DNA from: Thiomonas sp.
GTDB taxonomy: Bacteria; Pseudomonadota; Gammaproteobacteria; Burkholderiales; Burkholderiaceae
Length of the DNA stretch: 7,580 nucleotides
Assembly (NCBI GenBank): GCA_027443745.1
Contig: DAIAZB010000036.1
Coordinates: 1 to 7,580 of the forward strand
Direction of reading: 5' to 3'
A model generated the notes under the pieces. That model saw only the letters and a list, made by a program, of their open reading frames with translations, was not told the origin of the DNA and searched no databases. Position 1 is the stretch's first letter. Every line of letters begins with the position of its first letter. Positions 1 to 6,794 of the stretch are shown in pieces. Made by a program: the position numbers and the translations under genes.

Positions 1-1805
1 GAAGCGCGCTCCTTATCGCCGACCACGAGCAGATAAGGTATTTTTTGCAACGAGTGTTCCCTGATTTTATAGGTGATTTTTTCGTTGCGCAAATCGGACT
101 CGACTCTAAAGCCTTGTTTTTTCAGCGCTTGTGTCACTTCCGCCGCGTAGGCCGCAGAATCGTCGGTGATATTGAGCACCATGGCCTGCAGTGGTGCGAG
201 CCAGAGTGGCAAGGCTCCCGCGTGGTGCTCGATCAGTACACCGATGAAACGCTCCATCGAGCCGACGACAGCACGATGCAGCATGACGGGCCTCACGCGT
301 GCGGAATGCTCGTCGACATAGCTCGCGCCGAGTCGCTCGGGCATCATGAAATCGACTTGCATGGTGCCGACCTGCCAGGCACGACCGATCGAGTCCTTCA
401 TGTGGTATTCGATCTTTGGGCCGTAAAAAGCGCCCTCACCCGGCAATTCCGTCCAACGCACATTGCAAGCCTTCAGCGCCGCGCGCAAAGCAGCCTCGGC
501 CTTGTCCCAGACGCCATCGTCGCCAATGCGTTTTTCGGGTCGAAGCGCAATTTTCAGATCAATCTCGGTGAATCCGAAGTCACTGTAAACCTTCATCGCC
601 TGCCGGTGAAAAGCAGTGACTTCGGGTTCAATCTGATCTTCAGTGCAGAAAATATGCCCGTCGTCTTGCGTGAAGCCACGCACTCGGAGCAGACCATGCA
701 GCGCGCCTGATGGTTCGTTGCGATGGCAGGCGCCGAACTCGCCGTAGCGAAGCGGCAAGTCACGATAGCTGCGCAAGCCTGCATTGAACACTTGCACATG
801 ACCGGGGCAGTTCATCGGCTTGAGCGCGTACTCGCGCTTTTCCGACTCGGTGAAGAACATGTTCTCGGCGTAGTTGTCCCAGTGACCGGACTGCTTCCAC
901 AAGCTCACATCGAGCACCTGGGGGCAACGAACTTCGTGGTAGCCGCTGTAAAGGTAGACCTGGCGCATGTACTGCTCGACCGCCTGCCACAGCGCCCAGC
1001 CTTTGGGATGCCAAAAAGCGAGGCCGGGCGCTTCCTCTTGGAAGTGGAACAGGTCGAGCTCTTTGCCCAGGCGCCGATGGTCGCGTTTCTCAGCCTCCTC
1101 CAGACGCTGCAAATATGCCGCCTGGTCTTCCTTGCGAGTCCACGCCGTACCGTAGATACGCTGCAATTGCTCGTTGCGGTGGTCGCCGCGCCAGTAGGCA
1201 CCGGCAAGCTTCATCAGCTTGAACACCTTGAGCTTGCCGGTGGAGGGAACATGCGGCCCGCGGCAAAGGTCGGTGAACCGACCTTCGGTGTACAGCGAGA
1301 CGTCTTCGCCTTGGGGGATGCCGGCAATGAGTTCTGCCTTGTAGATTTCCCCCTGGTCCTTGAAGAATGCAACGGCCTCGTCGCGCGGCAAAACACGGCG
1401 TGACACAGGCTCGTCCAGCATGGCCAGAGCGACCATCTTGGCTTCAATCGCCGCCAAGTCGTCCGGGGTGAATGGACGCTTGTAGGCAAAGTCGTAATAG
1501 AAGCCGTTTTCGATCACCGGGCCGATGGTCACCTGGGCTTGCGGAAACAACTCCTTCACCGCATAAGCCAGCAAATGGGCGGTGGAATGACGAAGGATGT
1601 CCAACCCCTCCGCGTCCTTGTCTGTCACGATGGCCACTTGAGCGTCGTGACTGATGGTGTGGCTCAGGTCGACAAGGCGGCCATCCACCTTGCCCGCAAG
1701 CGCGGCTTTGGCGAGCCCCGGACCAATGGACGCTGCGATTTGCGCGAGCGTGACGTCGCCATCGAAGTGACGGACGGAGCCGTCGGGAAGCGTAATTTGA
1801 GGCAT
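1..1805 (-). CDS. thrS: Threonyl-tRNA synthetase, 3' end cut by the window edge
   Basis: Cytoplasmic class II synthetase that joins threonine to tRNA-Thr and removes mischarged serine. The window holds 601 codons of a protein usually near 635-640 residues, so only the end of the anticodon-binding domain is missing. Reading from the ATG at 1803-1805: a TGS domain (about 1-62, beginning [10 protein letters not shown]), an editing domain with HSTAH (His73, His77) and CRGPH (Cys181, His185), and a catalytic core with the zinc ligands Cys333 (MNCPGH), His384 (DDGHIF) and His510. Motif 2 lies around [12 protein letters not shown] (353-364) and motif 3 around [13 protein letters not shown] (515-527). 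An anticodon-binding domain begins near 535. All key residues are present. The start matches the usual family N-terminus and has a weak AGGG about ten bases upstream. An in-frame ATG at 1851-1853 would add 16 residues. In relatives the next gene is infC, which would lie beyond the left edge. Confidence 0.97.
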   Translation of the reverse strand, partial: MPQITLPDGSVRHFDGDVTLAQIAASIGPGLAKAALAGKVDGRLVDLSHTISHDAQVAIVTDKDAEGLDILRHSTAHLLAYAVKELFPQAQVTIGPVIENGFYYDFAYKRPFTPDDLAAIEAKMVALAMLDEPVSRRVLPRDEAVAFFKDQGEIYKAELIAGIPQGEDVSLYTEGRFTDLCRGPHVPSTGKLKVFKLMKLAGAYWRGDHRNEQLQRIYGTAWTRKEDQAAYLQRLEEAEKRDHRRLGKELDLFHFQEEAPGLAFWHPKGWALWQAVEQYMRQVYLYSGYHEVRCPQVLDVSLWKQSGHWDNYAENMFFTESEKREYALKPMNCPGHVQVFNAGLRSYRDLPLRYGEFGACHRNEPSGALHGLLRVRGFTQDDGHIFCTEDQIEPEVTAFHRQAMKVYSDFGFTEIDLKIALRPEKRIGDDGVWDKAEAALRAALKACNVRWTELPGEGAFYGPKIEYHMKDSIGRAWQVGTMQVDFMMPERLGASYVDEHSARVRPVMLHRAVVGSMERFIGVLIEHHAGALPLWLAPLQAMVLNITDDSAAYAAEVTQALKKQGFRVESDLRNEKITYKIREHSLQKIPYLLVVGDKERA

Positions 1806-1825
1806 GACGTGTAACCCTGGAAATG

Positions 1826-1850
1826 AAAAAGCGCGGTCAAGCCGCACTTT
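1826..1850 (-). terminator. Terminator-like hairpin in the thrS leader (possible attenuator)
   Basis: Read on the minus strand, AAAGTGCGG pairs with CCGCGCTTT through nine base pairs (one G-U) around the loop CTTGA, and a run of five T starts at the foot of the stem. This is the form of an intrinsic terminator. It ends about 20 bases before the thrS ATG and I see no promoter between the two, so thrS transcripts probably have to pass through it. It could end tRNA-Val or relA transcripts partially, or act as an attenuator. The T-run is short and broken by C, so termination may be weak. Confidence 0.5.
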
Positions 1851-1860
1851 CATGAGCTCC
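1851..1860 (-). promoter_or_regulatory. Upstream in-frame ATG with GGAG, thrS leader
   Basis: On the minus strand GGAG (1857-1860) is followed after three bases by ATG (1851-1853), in frame with thrS and with no stop between. Starting here would extend ThrS by [16 protein letters not shown]. The spacing is shorter than usual and the extension is not part of the usual ThrS N-terminus, so I prefer the ATG at 1805. The ATG lies directly against the hairpin at 1826-1850, so a ribosome starting here would cover the hairpin's first arm. There are no threonine codons in the 16-codon stretch. Confidence 0.3.
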
Positions 1861-1895
1861 GGGATGGAGCCGCGCGCAACTCACCCTGTCGTTCA

Positions 1896-1961
1896 AAGTT
1901 CGGGGCAAGTTCGCGGTGTCATGACCATGGTGTGAGGTGATTGTGATTCTGCGCAAGTTTG
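1896..1961. repeat. Three short direct repeats between tRNA-Val and thrS
   Basis: The plus strand carries AAGTTCG at 1896-1902 and 1907-1913, exactly 11 bases apart, and a near copy AAGTTTG at 1955-1961. The similarity reaches into the flanks: the second and third copies are both preceded by C and followed by CGG. An 11-base period places the first two on the same face of the helix, which would suit a regulator, but the units are short and could be chance or the residue of a local duplication. Confidence 0.3.
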
Positions 1962-1984
1962 CGGGGCATCTCGCAGGAAAAGAC

Positions 1985-2061
<77 letters not shown>

Positions 2062-2072
2062 GGTAACCCAAA

Positions 2073-2081
2073 ATCTTAGCA
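2073..2081 (-). promoter_or_regulatory. Possible extended -10 promoter for tRNA-Val
   Basis: On the minus strand TGCTAAGAT fits the extended -10 form (TG, one base, then a hexamer matching TATAAT at four of six places). It ends 11 bases before the first base of tRNA-Val, so a start seven bases downstream would give a very short 5' leader. No good -35 box lies 16-18 bases upstream, though an extended -10 can partly make up for that. The element falls between the relA stop and the tRNA. A nine-base match is weak evidence. Confidence 0.35.
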
Positions 2082-2090
2082 TGAGCGACT

Positions 2091-4301
2091 TCAACGTCGG
2101 ACTGCTCGGCGTACGCCTTTGACGTCCCGCAACATGCCGAGGGCATGTGACAAACCCTCAAGCCCGGGTAATTCCACCGTGAACAACATGTGCGCAGCAT
2201 CACCACGGCTCTGGGTCTGTACACCGATGACATTGATTTTTTCTTTCGAGAACACTTCGGAAATGTCACGCAGCAAGCCCTGCCGGTCCGCTGCCTCGAC
2301 GATCAAATCCACCGGATAGACGACCTCACTGCGCGTTCCCCAGGTGACGGGAATGACGCGCTCGGGATGCTGGTGGGTGAGGTTGCGTGCATTCGGGCAA
2401 TCGCCCCGATGCACCGAGACACCGCGCCCGCGTGTGACGAAGCCGCAAATCGGATCGGGTGGCGCTGGTTTGCAGCATTTGGCGAGTTGCGTGAGCAAGG
2501 CATCGACGCCGACCACCAGCACGCCCGCCTGTCGCTGAGGCTTGGGGGACTTGAGCGGAAGATCGATCCCGGCTTCGGTCGGAGGGCTTGTGGCCTGTCC
2601 GCGCAGTTGAATTTCAATTTGACGCAGAGGCAGAGCATCGCTGCCCACCCGCTCGAACAGCTGCTCGGGACTACGAAATCCGAGTCCGGCGGCCAACTCC
2701 TGCAGGTTCACGCCAGTCTTGCCCTCGCGCTGCAGCAGCTTTTCGACCTGAGCGCGGCCTGTGGTCAAGGTTTGCTCGATGACTTGGGCGTTGAACCACG
2801 CCCGAACCTTGGCCCGCGCGCGCTGGGTTCGCAAAAAACCGAGTTCGGGGTTCAGCCAGTCTCGCGAGGGACCGCCTTGCTTTGCGACGACAACATCCAC
2901 CGTCTGCCCGCTGCGCAAGGGGGTGATCAAGGGAACGAGCGCGCCATCGACACGGGCACCGCGGCATCGATGCCCGATATCGGTATGCACGGCGTAGGCA
3001 AAGTCCACAGGGGTCGCGCCACTGGTCAGTTCAACGATGCGGGCCTGAGGCGTGAGCACATAGATGCGATCATCGAACAACTCCGCCGCGCTGCTCCGTG
3101 TTGAATCGTTCGGCGCCGGCGTCCCGCGCTCAACCAGTTCGCGCCGCAGCGACAGCAGTTGGCGAGCCAAGGCAATCTTGGCGTCGTATTCCGATGTCGC
3201 CGCAAGACCTCGATAGCCTTGCACACCAGCTTCCTTGTAGGCCCAATGTGCGGCAACCCCCTGTTCGGCATGATCGTGCATCTCATGGGTACGGATCTGG
3301 ATTTCGACGGGCACATGTCCAGGGCCATGAACCACGGTGTGCAGGGATTGGTAGCCGTTGGGTTTGGGTTTGGCGATGTAGTCGTCGTACTCGGTGTCGA
3401 CCGGTGTCCAGAGCGAATGCACCGTGCTGAGCGCGGCATAGCAGGCATCAACCGACGGCACGATGACGCGGAGCGCCAGCAGATCCATCACTTCATCGAT
3501 GCCGAGCGACTTGCCTTGCATCTTGCGCCAGATGCTGTAGATATGTTTGCTGCGCCCACTGATCTGTGCGCTTTGGCCCTGCTCGGCCAGCGCGAGGCGC
3601 AATTGCTGCTCCGCTTCGGCGATGAGGGCTTCGCGCTGCGTTCCATGTTGTTCGAGCCACTGCGCTATGCGGGAGTAGGCCTGCGGCTGGGAGAATCGGA
3701 AGGCGATGTCTTCAATCTCCCACTTCATCGACCATAGGCCCAGCCTGTTGGCTAACGGTGCGTAGACCTCCAGTGACTCTCGGGTGAATGCGCGGGTCGG
3801 CCGCCGCTCATGATCGGCGTAGTAGCGCAGTGATTGCAAGCGCGACGCCAGACGCAACACGACCACGCGCAAGTCCTGCGAGAACGCAAGCAGGAGACGG
3901 CGCATCAACTCTTGGTGATGCGCCGTCTCCTGCGCCGATTCCTGTTCCGAGACACCGCGAGCCACGCGGAACACATCGACCAGCTTGCGGTTTTCCATCG
4001 CCAACACGGCGAGTTCGCGGCCGAACGCCTTGGTCAATTGCTCGTCAGGCTTCGCAAGTTGCGTGGCCGCCTGGCTCAGATAGGTGGCCGCTTGAGACTG
4101 CACGTCGGCGCCGATGGCACGCAGAATGCCGCAGGCGCCATCGGCATGCGGCAAAGCCGGCTCGCCGGTTTCCATCTCCACCCCACCCAGCAAGGCCGCG
4201 GCAAATGTCCGCGCCCTGGTTTGCAGATCGGGGGCCGCGCCGGCGGCGCCTGGACTGAACGCGTCAGACGGCACCAACTCATGGAGAAGATCAGGCAACA
4301 T
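2091..4301 (-). CDS. relA: RelA-type (p)ppGpp synthetase with inactive hydrolase domain
   Basis: Ribosome-associated enzyme that transfers pyrophosphate from ATP to GDP or GTP when uncharged tRNA enters the A site, setting off the stringent response. From the ATG at 4299-4301 it has 736 residues, the usual RelA length. Order: a degenerate hydrolase domain (about 40-190) in which the expected HDxxED segment is replaced by a stretch around YLSQAATQL; a synthetase domain with RSKHIYSIWRKM (250-261), catalytic Asp273 in DLLALRV, EYDD (304-307), GYQSLHT (316-322) and EIQIRT (333-338, with the catalytic Glu); a TGS domain (about 410-474); a zinc-finger-like segment with KCCKP (Cys609, Cys610) and HRGDC; and an ACT domain to the end. 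EYDD, in place of the RFKD-like motif of bifunctional SpoT/Rel, supports RelA. A TTG at 4332-4334 would add 11 residues but has no ribosome binding site. The ATG overlaps the end of the upstream hydrolase gene by 11 bases, suggesting translational coupling. Confidence 0.95.
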   Translation of the reverse strand: MLPDLLHELVPSDAFSPGAAGAAPDLQTRARTFAAALLGGVEMETGEPALPHADGACGILRAIGADVQSQAATYLSQAATQLAKPDEQLTKAFGRELAVLAMENRKLVDVFRVARGVSEQESAQETAHHQELMRRLLLAFSQDLRVVVLRLASRLQSLRYYADHERRPTRAFTRESLEVYAPLANRLGLWSMKWEIEDIAFRFSQPQAYSRIAQWLEQHGTQREALIAEAEQQLRLALAEQGQSAQISGRSKHIYSIWRKMQGKSLGIDEVMDLLALRVIVPSVDACYAALSTVHSLWTPVDTEYDDYIAKPKPNGYQSLHTVVHGPGHVPVEIQIRTHEMHDHAEQGVAAHWAYKEAGVQGYRGLAATSEYDAKIALARQLLSLRRELVERGTPAPNDSTRSSAAELFDDRIYVLTPQARIVELTSGATPVDFAYAVHTDIGHRCRGARVDGALVPLITPLRSGQTVDVVVAKQGGPSRDWLNPELGFLRTQRARAKVRAWFNAQVIEQTLTTGRAQVEKLLQREGKTGVNLQELAAGLGFRSPEQLFERVGSDALPLRQIEIQLRGQATSPPTEAGIDLPLKSPKPQRQAGVLVVGVDALLTQLAKCCKPAPPDPICGFVTRGRGVSVHRGDCPNARNLTHQHPERVIPVTWGTRSEVVYPVDLIVEAADRQGLLRDISEVFSKEKINVIGVQTQSRGDAAHMLFTVELPGLEGLSHALGMLRDVKGVRRAVRR

Positions 4302-5184
4302 GGCCCGCCAGAGGTCGGCTGAGAAAGGCCTCAACGGCCGCAGTCTGGTCGGCGTGGACCAGCGTCGGCGCGTGTCCTACCCCGGCCAGTTCGATGAGAC
4401 TGGCTTTCGGGCCGCGCGTGGTCATGGCGAGCGCTGTGGACCGTTCCAAGATGTCGGAATCCGCGCCGCGCAACACCAGCGTTGGCGAAACGATGCTGTC
4501 GTACAAGGCCCAGAGAGCCGCTTCACCCGCTTGTACGGCTTCGGGCGTGGTTTGCGCCATGGGCACACGAATGGCGGGGTCGTAGTGCAGGCGCCAGTTG
4601 CCCTCGTGCGGCACGACCATCGGACGACTGAGCTCCAGCCACTCCTCGTCGGTGTGCGGGCCGAAACCGACGGAGATGGATGCAAGATAAGCAGCCGCAT
4701 CGGCCACGGTGGCAAATGCACTGGGTTGGCCGACGTAGCTGCTGATGCGCTGCAGACCACCCGGCGCGATCGACGGGCCGATGTCATTGAGCACCAAGGC
4801 GTCGATCGGACTGCGCTTCAGGCCGGCAAGCCCCATGCCGATGAGCCCCCCCATGGATGTCCCCACCCAGCAGATGCGCCGCGCCTTGAGCCGCGCCAGC
4901 AGGGTCACCATGTCGGCAACGTACTGCGGTAGTTGGTAGAGCATGGGCTGCTCCAGCCAGTCCGACTTGCCGCGGCCCACCACGTCCGGACAGATCACCC
5001 GAAAGCGGTTCTGCAAGGAACGCGCGAGTCGATCGAAGTCCCGCCCCTGCCTGGACAGGCCATGCACGCAGATTACTGCGTCGGGATTGTCGGGCGCGCC
5101 CCATTCCCAATAGGCCATGCGATGCAGGCCACCGGCATGCAGACATTGCACGAAGTCGAGCCTGGGCTGGATAAGATTGAACAT
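4291..5184 (-). CDS. Alpha/beta-fold hydrolase, substrate unknown
   Basis: A 297-residue serine hydrolase of the alpha/beta fold, probably cytoplasmic since no signal peptide is visible. The oxyanion-hole segment VHGLSRQGRDFD (40-51), the nucleophile elbow GTSMGG (Ser110), the acid in LRGADSDIL (probably Asp244) and the histidine in GVGHAPT (His271) give a full catalytic triad. The closest general type is the large MhpC/proline-iminopeptidase-like group of esterases and C-C hydrolases, and the sequence alone does not fix the substrate. The start is uncertain. ATG at 5182-5184 gives a family-like N-terminus (MFNLIQPRLDFV) but lacks a clear Shine-Dalgarno. A TTG at 5212-5214 has AAAGG five bases upstream and would add MSRSDPASAT. 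The stop overlaps the relA start, so the two genes are very likely co-transcribed. Confidence 0.88.
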   Translation of the reverse strand: MFNLIQPRLDFVQCLHAGGLHRMAYWEWGAPDNPDAVICVHGLSRQGRDFDRLARSLQNRFRVICPDVVGRGKSDWLEQPMLYQLPQYVADMVTLLARLKARRICWVGTSMGGLIGMGLAGLKRSPIDALVLNDIGPSIAPGGLQRISSYVGQPSAFATVADAAAYLASISVGFGPHTDEEWLELSRPMVVPHEGNWRLHYDPAIRVPMAQTTPEAVQAGEAALWALYDSIVSPTLVLRGADSDILERSTALAMTTRGPKASLIELAGVGHAPTLVHADQTAAVEAFLSRPLAGHVA

Positions 5185-5224
5185 GGTGGCACTGGCAGGG
5201 TCTGAGCGCGACAACCGCGCCTTT

Positions 5225-5237
5225 CGATCTTAGATCG
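5225..5237. promoter_or_regulatory. Perfect 13-bp dyad in the divergent hydrolase/thyA region
   Basis: CGATCTTAGATCG consists of two exact 6-base half-sites around a central T. It lies in the gap between the divergent hydrolase and thyA genes (5185-5378). On the minus strand it contains TAAGAT, a possible -10 hexamer for the hydrolase-relA transcript. A start about seven bases downstream would leave a leader of about 36 bases to the ATG at 5184. No good -35 box is visible. It could be an operator overlapping the promoter, or chance. The rest of the gap shows a weak TACACT (5283-5288) that could serve as -10 for thyA without a convincing -35, and no RNA gene that I can see. Confidence 0.35.
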
Positions 5238-5378
5238 TGCCGTGATTCCGTGTGATGGCTCGAGGCAGTCCGTCGACCTGAATACACTAACAAGTCACCC
5301 GATCGAGAGCGCAGTCTGGCCGAGGGATTGCAGTGACCCTGCGCCACCCGGATTGCGCGCACCGTCACGCCGAGCATC

Positions 5379-6212
5379 ATGACAAATCCCATTCTTCCCA
5401 GTCCCTATGAAGACTTGCTGCGCGAGGTCATGCGCCGCGGCGCTGACAAGGCTGACCGCACAGGAACGGGAGCGCGCAGTCTGTTCGGCGCGCAACTGCG
5501 CTTCGATTTGCGCCTGGGCTTTCCCCTGGTGACGACCAAGAAAGTGCACCTCAAGAGCATCATCGTCGAGTTGCTCTGGTTTCTGCGCGGAGACAGCAAT
5601 GTGCGTTTCTTGCAGGAGCATGGCGTCACCATCTGGGACGAGTGGGCCGATGCGAACGGTGAACTGGGCCCGGTCTACGGTGTGCAGTGGCGTTCATGGC
5701 CCGCGCCAGATGGACGCCGGATCGACCAGATCAGCCAACTCGTCGAGGGCTTGAAGCGCAATCCGGATTCACGCCGTCATGTCGTCAGTGCTTGGAATGT
5801 CGGCCAGATCGGCGACATGGCGCTGCCACCCTGCCACCTGCTCTTCCAGTTCTATGTGGGGCCGCCGGCGCAAACCGGCGGTCGGCCGCAACTCAGTTGC
5901 CAACTCTATCAGCGCAGTGCGGATTTATTCCTGGGCGTGCCATTCAACATCGCCAGCTACGCGCTTCTCACGCACATGGTTGCGCAACAATGCGACATGG
6001 AGCCCGGCGACTTTATCTGGACAGGTGGCGATTGCCACATCTATCACAACCATTTCGAGCAGGTGCGCCTGCAGCTTTCGCGCCCGCCCCACCCCTCGCC
6101 TGCATTGCGCATCCACAGCAAGCCAGACAGTCTGTTCGACTACGTCTTGGCAGACTTTGAGGTGCTGGATTACCGCCATCACCCTGCGATCAAGGCCCCG
6201 GTTGCGATCTAA
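5379..6212 (+). CDS. thyA: Thymidylate synthase
   Basis: Cytoplasmic dimeric enzyme that methylates dUMP to dTMP using 5,10-methylene-tetrahydrofolate, releasing dihydrofolate. The 277-residue product contains the phosphate-binding Arg27 (DRTGTG), the DEWA and LGPVYG blocks (87-101), the SRR pair (131-133), catalytic Cys152 in [27 protein letters not shown] (175-190), [10 protein letters not shown] (217-226) and the conserved C-terminal end APVAI that closes over the active site. Compared with the 264-residue E. coli enzyme it has about six extra N-terminal residues and a seven-residue insertion ([11 protein letters not shown] in place of ADGK) between FYV and LSCQ, just after the catalytic strand. 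The ATG has only a weak GAG upstream. folA follows after nine bases, so the dihydrofolate made here is recycled by the next product. Confidence 0.98.
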   Translation: MTNPILPSPYEDLLREVMRRGADKADRTGTGARSLFGAQLRFDLRLGFPLVTTKKVHLKSIIVELLWFLRGDSNVRFLQEHGVTIWDEWADANGELGPVYGVQWRSWPAPDGRRIDQISQLVEGLKRNPDSRRHVVSAWNVGQIGDMALPPCHLLFQFYVGPPAQTGGRPQLSCQLYQRSADLFLGVPFNIASYALLTHMVAQQCDMEPGDFIWTGGDCHIYHNHFEQVRLQLSRPPHPSPALRIHSKPDSLFDYVLADFEVLDYRHHPAIKAPVAI

Positions 6213-6221
6213 GAAATCACC

Positions 6222-6737
6222 GTGCCCCACCCTCCACATCAAAATTCCGGCCCACACGTGGCCATCATCGCGGCAGTAGCCCGCAACCAGGTCATCGGGC
6301 GTGGCCATGCGCTCATCTGGCATCTGCCGGCAGATTTGGCGCATTTCAAGCGTGTCACCCTCGGTCACCCCATCCTGATGGGGCGCAAGACCTGGGCATC
6401 CATCGGCAGACCACTGCCGGGCAGGCGCAACGTGGTCATCAGTCGCAACGCCGATTTCATCGCACCCGGCGCTGAAACCGCGACCTCGCTGTCGGACGCC
6501 TTGCGCATCTGCACCGAGGCGCCCGAGGTCTTCATCATCGGTGGCGCGGACATCTACAGCCAGGCCATTCCGCTCGCACAACAACTGTGGCTGACCGAAG
6601 TTCACGCCGAGCCACAGGGCGACGTCTATTTTCCGGCCTGGGACCGCGATGCCTTCGTCGAAATCAGTCGCACTCCGCACCCTGCTCAGGACAATCTTCC
6701 CGCGTTCGACTTCGTCCTTTACGAACGCAAGGCCTAA
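6222..6737 (+). CDS. folA: Dihydrofolate reductase
   Basis: Reduces dihydrofolate to tetrahydrofolate with NADPH, restoring the cofactor consumed by ThyA; it is the target of trimethoprim. The 171-residue product contains the M20-loop region GHALIWHLPADL with catalytic Asp38, the NADPH-binding GRKTW (54-58), IGRPLPGRRN (61-70) and IIGGADIY (105-112). The start is a GTG nine bases after the thyA stop, with only a purine-rich AAGAA upstream, so translation probably depends on ribosomes leaving thyA. A second in-frame GTG at 6258 would give 159 residues, the E. coli length, but has no visible ribosome binding site. The residue before the active-site Trp33 is Ile rather than the proline of E. coli DHFR, a change that I recall in other bacterial DHFRs too. 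Confidence 0.96.
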   Translation: MPHPPHQNSGPHVAIIAAVARNQVIGRGHALIWHLPADLAHFKRVTLGHPILMGRKTWASIGRPLPGRRNVVISRNADFIAPGAETATSLSDALRICTEAPEVFIIGGADIYSQAIPLAQQLWLTEVHAEPQGDVYFPAWDRDAFVEISRTPHPAQDNLPAFDFVLYERKA

Positions 6738-6743
6738 AGTCAC

Positions 6744-6769
6744 AAAAAAGCCGCCCATTGGAGCGGCTT
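6744..6769 (-). terminator. Rho-independent terminator of the TRAP binding-protein gene
   Basis: On the minus strand AAGCCGC and GCGGCTT form a seven-base-pair stem around an eight-base loop, followed by a run of six T that includes the last two bases of the stem. It begins 26 bases after the stop of the TRAP gene and fits as its terminator. On the plus strand the stem is followed by GGTGTGC, not by T, so it is a poor terminator for folA. The whole element sits in the 57-base gap between the two converging genes. Confidence 0.8.
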
Positions 6770-6794
6770 GGTGTGCATGCCAAACGATGCGGCT

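Noticed and set aside
45..1403. Two long plus-strand open frames opposite thrS
   Set aside because: The minus strand reads as an unbroken ThrS with all zinc and editing residues, and the plus frames resemble no protein I know.
1806..1984. T-box or other riboswitch ahead of thrS
   Set aside because: I see no T-box bulge sequence (TGGN type with its conserved flanks) and no specifier loop, and the 179-base leader with a simple short hairpin does not fit a known class.
2190..3104. Open plus-strand frame of 304 codons opposite relA, with others at 3159-3737, 3834-4322 and 4114-4932
   Set aside because: They are mirror frames of relA and the hydrolase, whose domains and catalytic residues are fully accounted for on the minus strand. 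None shows a motif of its own.
4332..4334. TTG as the relA start
   Set aside because: No Shine-Dalgarno stands ahead of it, and the ATG 33 bases downstream gives a usual RelA length and a typical overlap with the upstream gene.
5283..5288. TACACT as the thyA promoter -10
   Set aside because: The bases 16-18 upstream do not resemble a -35 box, so I mention it only under the dyad entry and do not list it as a promoter.
5925..6758. Open minus-strand frame of 277 codons opposite thyA and folA
   Set aside because: It lies wholly opposite two strongly supported genes and across their junction, has no recognisable family, and long antisense frames are common at this GC content.
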